DNA of 18,713 bases, from the NCBI RefSeq assembly GCF_000717335.1, contig NZ_JNYZ01000064.1:1-18713 (forward strand). The letters are read 5' to 3'. This document shows, piece by piece, positions 14,670 to 18,713 of the stretch; position 1 is the stretch's first letter; every line of letters begins with the position of its first letter. Origin of the DNA: Amycolatopsis jejuensis. Its GTDB lineage: Bacteria; Actinomycetota; Actinomycetes; Mycobacteriales; Pseudonocardiaceae. A model generated the notes under the pieces. The model ran no database searches. It saw nothing but the letters and a program-made list of their open reading frames with translations, and was not told the DNA's origin. Made by a program: the position numbers and the translations under genes.

Positions 14670-15299
14670 TCAGGAGCGGGTGCGCATCGATGCAGGTGGG
14701 GCCGTTCCCAGTAGCCTTGCGGCGACCCATGCGAGCCCGTCGGCCGTGGATGACGGCGTGCCGGACGGTTGCATCACATGGCTCAGCACCGAGCGGACCA
14801 CGAGGTCCATCACCACGGTGAGCTGGCTGTCGTCCAAGGGTGGGGCGTAGCTGCGCACCCGGTCGTGCAGTTCGGCTTTCGCCTCGGTCAGGAGGGTGCC
14901 GGCGCGGGTGGTCAGCAGGGGCAGGAACTCCGTGTCCGTGCCGTGGGTTGCCGAGGCGATGGCGCGCAGCAGGATGTTGTTCTCGGCCAGTTCGAGTACC
15001 GCGCGGACGGCGTCGTAGATCGCCTCCACCAGGTCGGTCGGGTGGCGTTCGAAGGCGGCGCGGACGACGGCCAGGAACCGGCCCAGTTCGTGCGCGATCA
15101 TGGCTTCCGCGAGCGCCGGTTTCGAGCCGATCTCGTTGTACACGGTCTGCCTGCTCACGCCCACCAGTTCGGCGAGCCGCGCCATCGTGACCGCGGACCA
15201 GCCGGAACGCGCGGTGAGTTCGATTGCAGCGGTGATGATCGGCTGCCGGTGCTGGCCGCCTTCGGACGACGGGACCGGGACCACGCTCATGGCAGTCAT
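14670..15299 (-). CDS. TetR-family transcriptional regulator of the alk operon
   Basis: The 209-residue protein has a TetR DNA-binding domain at about residues 18-65, with IITAAIELTARSGWSAVTMARLAELVGVSRQTVYNEIGSKPAL holding the helix-turn-helix. A variable ligand domain follows. ATG 15299 lies one base after the stop of the ferredoxin reductase gene; ATG 15290, three codons later, is an alternative start. It is the last gene of the alkB operon. This matches the alkB-rubA-rubB-alkU layout known from rhodococci, where the downstream tetR gene (alkU) is thought to regulate alkane genes. The ligand is probably a fatty acid or alkane-derived acyl-CoA, which is inference. Confidence 0.9.
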   Translation of the reverse strand: MTAMSVVPVPSSEGGQHRQPIITAAIELTARSGWSAVTMARLAELVGVSRQTVYNEIGSKPALAEAMIAHELGRFLAVVRAAFERHPTDLVEAIYDAVRAVLELAENNILLRAIASATHGTDTEFLPLLTTRAGTLLTEAKAELHDRVRSYAPPLDDSQLTVVMDLVVRSVLSHVMQPSGTPSSTADGLAWVAARLLGTAPPASMRTRS

Positions 15300-15300
15300 T

Positions 15301-16494
15301 CTAGGCGGCCATTTCCGTCGCGAACGCCACTGCCTCGCGCCACGGCGCCCGCGCGGCGATCCGCTTGCGGTACTTCATGATGTCGCGCGGGCGGTCGATG
15401 GTGAAGGCGCCGACGATCCGGTCGCCGCGGCGGTAGAGCGCGGTGCAGCCCGGCCCGGTGACGACGACCTCGTCCGCGCGTGGGGTTCCGACGAACTGGA
15501 TCCGATGTGCGTACCAGTCCGACCAGAAGTACGGCACCGCGCTGAACTCCCGCGCATTCGCGGGGTCCAGCGCGTGCCGCGCCGCGGCCGCACCCTGCTC
15601 GGCCGCGTTCGTCCAGTGTTCCAGCCGCATCAGTTCGCCGTCGAACAGCGAGTTCGCCACATGCGCGACGTCACCGGCCGCGTACACGCCGGGGGCGGCG
15701 GCGAGGGTGGCGTCGCAGATCACGCCGCCGTCGCGTTCGTGCAGCGGGATTCCGCTGTCCCGGAGCCAGCCGGTGGCCGGTACCGCGCCGATTCCGGTGA
15801 CGACGAGGTCGGCTGGAAGCACTTCGCCGGTCGACAGCCGGACCCCGGTCACGGCACCGTTCTCGGCCTCGAAACCGGTGACGTCCGTACCCAGCCGGAG
15901 ATCGGTTCCTGCCTCGCGGTGCAGTTCGGCGCACACCGAACCGACCTCGGGTCCGATCGCGCGGACCAGCGGCGTGTCCAGTGATTCCACAATGGACACG
16001 GGGAGGTCGCGTTTCCTTGCTGCCGACGCGACTTCCGAGCCGATGAACCCGGCGCCGATCACGACTGTCCGGGCGCCACTGTCCAATGCGGACCGGACGG
16101 CGGCGGCGTCCTCGGCGGTGCGCAGAGGGTGGATGCCGGAAATCCCGGCTGCGGCCGGGAGAACTCGGGCGGTGGCGCCAGTGGCGATCACGAGCGTGTC
16201 GTAGCTGACCGGACCGGCGGCAGTATCGACCAGGCGCGCTACGGGATCCAGGCTCAAAGCACGGGTGCCCAGGAGAAGTTCGACACCCAGCTCCTGTAGC
16301 TCCTCCGCGGGCAGAAATGGTTCCACTGCACGAGGTCCGTCGGGTGAGAGGAACGCTTTGGACAACGGTGGCCGGTCGTACGGCAGGTGTTCCTCGGCTC
16401 CGATGAGGACGATCCGGCCGGGATACCCGGTGCGGCGCGCGGATTCGACCGCTCGCAGCCCGGCCAGCGACGCGCCGACCACTGCGAGAGTCAT
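15301..16494 (-). CDS. FAD-dependent NAD(P)H-ferredoxin/rubredoxin reductase
   Basis: The 397-residue flavoprotein has a FAD-binding GASLAG at 7-12, the DRPPLSK block near 40-46, the NAD(P)-binding VVIGAGFIGSE at 144-154, and a second FAD block GVYAAGDVAHV near residue 285. Its C-terminal region (YFWSDWYAHRIQFVG) is the reductase C-terminal domain typical of ferredoxin reductases serving oxygenases and P450s (BphA4/ThcD type). ATG 16494 overlaps the TGA of the ferredoxin gene (ATGA), so the two are coupled. It probably reduces the adjacent 3Fe-4S ferredoxin, and maybe also the rubredoxin domain of AlkB. Confidence 0.93.
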   Translation of the reverse strand: MTLAVVGASLAGLRAVESARRTGYPGRIVLIGAEEHLPYDRPPLSKAFLSPDGPRAVEPFLPAEELQELGVELLLGTRALSLDPVARLVDTAAGPVSYDTLVIATGATARVLPAAAGISGIHPLRTAEDAAAVRSALDSGARTVVIGAGFIGSEVASAARKRDLPVSIVESLDTPLVRAIGPEVGSVCAELHREAGTDLRLGTDVTGFEAENGAVTGVRLSTGEVLPADLVVTGIGAVPATGWLRDSGIPLHERDGGVICDATLAAAPGVYAAGDVAHVANSLFDGELMRLEHWTNAAEQGAAAARHALDPANAREFSAVPYFWSDWYAHRIQFVGTPRADEVVVTGPGCTALYRRGDRIVGAFTIDRPRDIMKYRKRIAARAPWREAVAFATEMAA

Positions 16495-16682
16495 GACACC
16501 AGTTTCAACGCGAGTACCGGGCAGGCGTCGACTGCGGCGGCGAGGTCGGTGCGGTGTTCCTCGCCGGGGTTCGAGTCGAGCACGACGACCGTACCCTCGT
16601 CGCCGACCTCGAAGAAGTCCGGCGCCATTGCTTCGCACATGCCCAGGCCGTCACATTTACCCAGGTCCGCTTCGATCCGCAT
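16491..16682 (-). CDS. 3Fe-4S-type single-cluster ferredoxin
   Basis: This is a 63-residue small acidic ferredoxin. The cluster ligands are Cys10, Cys16 and Cys54, with CDGLGMC spanning residues 10-16 and CP at 54-55. The Cys that would complete a 4Fe-4S centre at position 13 is Leu, so a 3Fe-4S cluster is expected, as in the ferredoxins that serve actinomycete P450s. ATG 16682 shares a base with the TGA of the alkB stop (TGATG), implying translational coupling. It sits where rhodococcal alk operons carry a separate rubredoxin gene, so it may be an extra or substitute electron carrier to AlkB. Confidence 0.92.
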   Translation of the reverse strand: MRIEADLGKCDGLGMCEAMAPDFFEVGDEGTVVVLDSNPGEEHRTDLAAAVDACPVLALKLVS

Positions 16683-18076
16683 CACACACTCATCCTTCCG
16701 GGAGCCACGAAGTCGACCTTTTCCCTTACCCCGCAGTCCGGACAGCACCACGAGTCCGGAATGGACGACCACGGTGTACCAGCCGGGAAGCCCTCCCGCG
16801 GGTCCCCGCGCTGCTCGTCGTAGACGTATCCGCAACCTGGGCACATACCACCCTCGGAAGCGTCCCCGCGCACATCGTCCAGCACGGCAACGGGAGCAGA
16901 CTCACCATACTGGGCAAGGACTTTCGCCCGCTTCGACGGCTGGATGTTGGCCCGGCTGAGGTCGCCACCGAAATGCGTGAGCACCCGCTGGTCCATCACG
17001 CGCCGCCACAACGGCGGGAACAGCGCCAGCACGATCATCCCCGCGTACCCAGTGGGCAGCACCGGCGATTCGGCGAAGTCACGCAGAGTCTGGTACCGCC
17101 GCGTGGGGTTGGCGTGGTGATCGCTGTGCCGCTGCAGGTGATACAGCAGAACGTTGGTGGCGATGTTGTTGGAATTCCAGCTGTGGCTGGGATCCACGCG
17201 CTCGTACCGGCGTCGCTCCGGTGGTCCGGCCTGCTGCCGCAGCATCCCGTAGTGCTCCATGTAGTTCACGACTTCCAGCAGCGAGAACCCGATCACCGCC
17301 TGGATCACCAGGTACGGCAGGATTCCGACGCCCAGCCACGCGACCATCGCCACCCACAGCGCCGCCGACATCAGCCACGCGTTGAGCACGTCGTTGCCGA
17401 TCCGGAACGGGTGCCGGTCGCGGCGCGCGTACCGCTTGCGCTCCAGCCGCCACGCGGATTTCAGCGAGCCGAACACCGTCCGCGGCCAGAACCGGTAGAA
17501 GCTCTCGCCGACGCGGCTGCTCGCCGGGTCCTCTGGCGTCGCCACGCGCACGTGGTGGCCACGGTTGTGCTCGATGTAGAAATGCCCGTAGAAGCTTTGC
17601 GCCAGCGCGATTTTCGACAGCCAGCGCTCGTGGCTTTCTTTCTTGTGACCGAGTTCGTGTGCGGTGTTGATGCCGATCCCGCCGATGCAGCCGATCGAGA
17701 TCGCGAGCCCGACCTTGTCCACAATGGACAGGTCGCCGCGCGCGATGAGCCAGAACGCGAAGACGAACCCGACGTACTGGATCGGCAGGAAGAGGTAGGT
17801 GATCCAGCGGTAGTAGCGGTCCTGTTCGAGCCGCTCGATCACGTCGTCCGGCGGGTTGCTCCGGTCGAGCCCGGCGACGAGGTCGATCGCGGGCACGATC
17901 ACCAGGATCACGATCGGCCCGATCCAGAACCAGACGCCCCATCCGGTCGCCGCGTGCAGCCCGATCGCGAGGAACGCCAGCGACGGCACGACCAGGCCGA
18001 TCAGCCACAGGTACCGCTTCCGGTCGGTCCAGCGCTCGGTGGACCCGAGCGGCACGGTGCCGGTCATCTCGCTCAT
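16682..18076 (-). CDS. alkB: Alkane 1-monooxygenase AlkB fused to a C-terminal rubredoxin
   Basis: This is a 464-residue inner-membrane di-iron hydroxylase that converts n-alkanes to 1-alkanols. The histidine boxes are HELGH (140-144), EHNRGHH (169-175), EHYG (274-277) and LQRHSDHH (314-321). About six membrane helices occupy residues 23-130 and 230-270. After a linker (about 395-410) comes a rubredoxin with Cys412/Cys415 and Cys445/Cys448 for the single iron. AlkB-rubredoxin fusions are known in actinomycetes. ATG 18076 lies 8 bases after GGAGG (18089-18085); GTG 18079 one codon earlier is an alternative. It is the first gene of a tightly packed operon with ferredoxin, reductase and TetR, behind a promoter with palindromes. 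Confidence 0.96.
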   Translation of the reverse strand: MSEMTGTVPLGSTERWTDRKRYLWLIGLVVPSLAFLAIGLHAATGWGVWFWIGPIVILVIVPAIDLVAGLDRSNPPDDVIERLEQDRYYRWITYLFLPIQYVGFVFAFWLIARGDLSIVDKVGLAISIGCIGGIGINTAHELGHKKESHERWLSKIALAQSFYGHFYIEHNRGHHVRVATPEDPASSRVGESFYRFWPRTVFGSLKSAWRLERKRYARRDRHPFRIGNDVLNAWLMSAALWVAMVAWLGVGILPYLVIQAVIGFSLLEVVNYMEHYGMLRQQAGPPERRRYERVDPSHSWNSNNIATNVLLYHLQRHSDHHANPTRRYQTLRDFAESPVLPTGYAGMIVLALFPPLWRRVMDQRVLTHFGGDLSRANIQPSKRAKVLAQYGESAPVAVLDDVRGDASEGGMCPGCGYVYDEQRGDPREGFPAGTPWSSIPDSWCCPDCGVREKVDFVAPGRMSV

Positions 18077-18099
18077 CACGCCCTCCTCCGTTGGCTGGC

Positions 18100-18142
18100 T
18101 TTACAAGAAGGTACGTCATGTACACCGTGTTTGACAAGAGGT
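18100..18142. repeat. Imperfect direct repeat in the alkB promoter
   Basis: TTTACAAGAAGGT (18100-18112) and TTTGACAAGAGGT (18130-18142) are the same 13-base element with one gap in each. They start 30 bases apart, about three helical turns, on the same face of the DNA. The second copy includes the alkB -35 on the other strand. This could be a pair of regulator sites. Confidence 0.45.
18108..18137 (-). promoter_or_regulatory. Candidate alkB promoter with palindromic spacer
   Basis: On the minus strand TTGTCA (18137-18132, five of six -35 bases) is followed after 18 bases by TACCTT (18113-18108), a TAnnnT -10. The spacer holds TGTACA (18119-18124) and the hyphenated palindrome ACACCGTGT (18122-18130). 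Placing an operator inside the spacer is typical of TetR repression. Transcription would begin near 18101, giving a leader of about 25 bases with a strong GGAGG. Confidence 0.5.
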
Positions 18143-18160
18143 GGCTAGATGTAAAGTTTC

Positions 18161-18174
18161 GATCCTAAGGGATC
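18161..18174. repeat. Short palindrome near the IS remnant boundary
   Basis: GATCC (18161-18165) and GGATC (18170-18174) flank TAAG. It lies between the alkB promoter and the IS5-type remnant. It could be a hairpin or simply chance; no function is assigned. The region 18175-18239 shows only G/T-rich sequence with short GGTGT repeats and no reading frame I can support. Confidence 0.25.
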
Positions 18175-18239
18175 AGGTCAGAATGAGCTGGGGTGTCGGT
18201 TTCGGTTGCGGTGTTGGGTGTTCCAGCATTGCCGGATGC

Positions 18240-18713
18240 GTGAGCAGGTCGTGACCGCCAGCTGTGGGTGCGAGCCGTTGGTACCGGCATGTCCGTGACG
18301 GTTCGCTTTCCGGGTCGACGTCGTGCGGATGACCGGTCTGCGTTGGAGGGCATCCTCTAGGTCGTGCACACCGGCATGGGCCGGAACCGGCTGCCCACGG
18401 CCCTGTTCGGCGCCTCTGGCGCCACGTCGACCGGCGCAAGCCCGGCTCCGAGCACCACCTCATCACCGATGCGCACGGCACTCCGCTCGCCGTCACGCTG
18501 ACCGGCGGACACCGTCACGACGTCACCCAGCTGATCCCGTTGCTCGACGCGGTCCCGCCCATTCGGCACGCCACGCCGGCGGCCCAGGCGGCTCTACGCC
18601 GACCGCGGCTACGACCACGACAAGTACCGACGCCTGGTCCGAGCCCGCGGCATCACCCCGCTGATCGCCCGCCGCGGCGTCGAACACGGTTCCGGTCTGG
18701 GCAAGATTCGCTG
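18240..18713 (+). pseudogene. IS5-family transposase pseudogene (partial at window end)
   Basis: Fragments of one transposase appear in order but in different frames. A weak EPLVPACP segment is at about 18266-18289. GRRRADDRSALEGIL (18313-18357) is followed by a TAG at 18358-18360 and then VVHTGMGRNRLPTALFGASGAT (18361-18426). A new frame begins at 18429 with DRRKPGSEHHLITD and continues TPLAVTLTGGHRHDVTQLIPLLDAVPPI. A further frame change near 18563-18570 leads to LYADRGYDHDKYRRLVRARGITPLIARRG, running off the window. About 65-70 residues that normally join GASGAT to DRRKPGS are missing. The element is therefore dead through a nonsense codon, an internal deletion and frameshifts. The family is inferred from these conserved blocks. 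Confidence 0.85.

Noticed and set aside
16265..18148. A 627-codon open frame on the plus strand
   Set aside because: It lies antisense to alkB, the ferredoxin and part of the reductase gene, with low-complexity Arg/His/Pro composition and no recognisable domain.
1..18713. CRISPR arrays, tRNA or rRNA genes
   Set aside because: No regularly spaced repeats, cloverleaf-like tRNA sequences or conserved rRNA blocks were seen on either strand.

Overview
The window is GC-rich DNA (about 70% by eye) with strong third-position G/C bias, GTG and TTG starts, many apparently leaderless promoters and gene families typical of actinomycetes (F420-type nitroreductase, PaaX, stand-alone LigD polymerase domain, AlkB-rubredoxin fusion). 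I infer a Pseudonocardiaceae-like actinobacterium such as Amycolatopsis; the genus cannot be proved from this sequence alone. No rRNA, tRNA or CRISPR array was seen.

Layout. Both edges carry transposase remnants: the 3' end of an IS30-family transposase (2-184) and a decayed IS5-family transposase (about 18240-18713). Between them lie about 18 kb of accessory metabolic genes in four blocks. (1) 320-5774: a DUF2306-type membrane protein, then a minus-strand pair encoding a bifunctional FAD monooxygenase/Old Yellow Enzyme fusion (salicylyl-CoA 5-hydroxylase or 2-aminobenzoyl-CoA monooxygenase/reductase family) and an acyl-CoA dehydrogenase. A divergent Rid-family protein and a PaaX-type regulator follow. 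Together they look like part of a CoA-thioester aromatic catabolic route. (2) 5827-11357: regulator/enzyme pairs and singletons: a GNAT acetyltransferase, MarR with a divergent F420-type nitroreductase, an FAD-linked oxidase with a divergent LysR, a DUF2236 protein, and an NHEJ-type LigD polymerase domain. (3) 11340-14211: a minus-strand operon of an MDR dehydrogenase, a 6-pyruvoyltetrahydropterin-synthase-like protein with an altered metal motif, and a methyltransferase. A CDP-alcohol phosphatidyltransferase diverges from it. This resembles a conserved but poorly understood actinobacterial pterin-like cluster, here without a GTP cyclohydrolase. (4) 14159-18076: a VOC protein, then a tightly coupled alkane-oxidation operon (alkB-rubredoxin fusion, 3Fe-4S ferredoxin, FAD ferredoxin reductase, TetR).

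How the genes work together. In block 4, electrons plausibly pass from NAD(P)H through the FAD reductase and the ferredoxin to the rubredoxin domain fused to AlkB, and TetR probably controls the operon. In block 1, the fusion flavoprotein would dearomatise an aromatic acyl-CoA and the acyl-CoA dehydrogenase would act on the product. No CoA ligase, hydratase or thiolase is in view.

Two window-wide patterns stand out. All six convergent gene pairs overlap or abut, leaving no room for conventional terminators between them. Nearly every divergent or upstream region carries a clear inverted repeat next to promoter-like hexamers. I see no single wholly new system. The best leads are the 3Fe-4S ferredoxin within an alkB-rubredoxin operon, the altered PTPS-like protein in its orphan cluster, and the Rid protein lacking the usual catalytic arginine beside the aromatic-CoA fusion enzyme.
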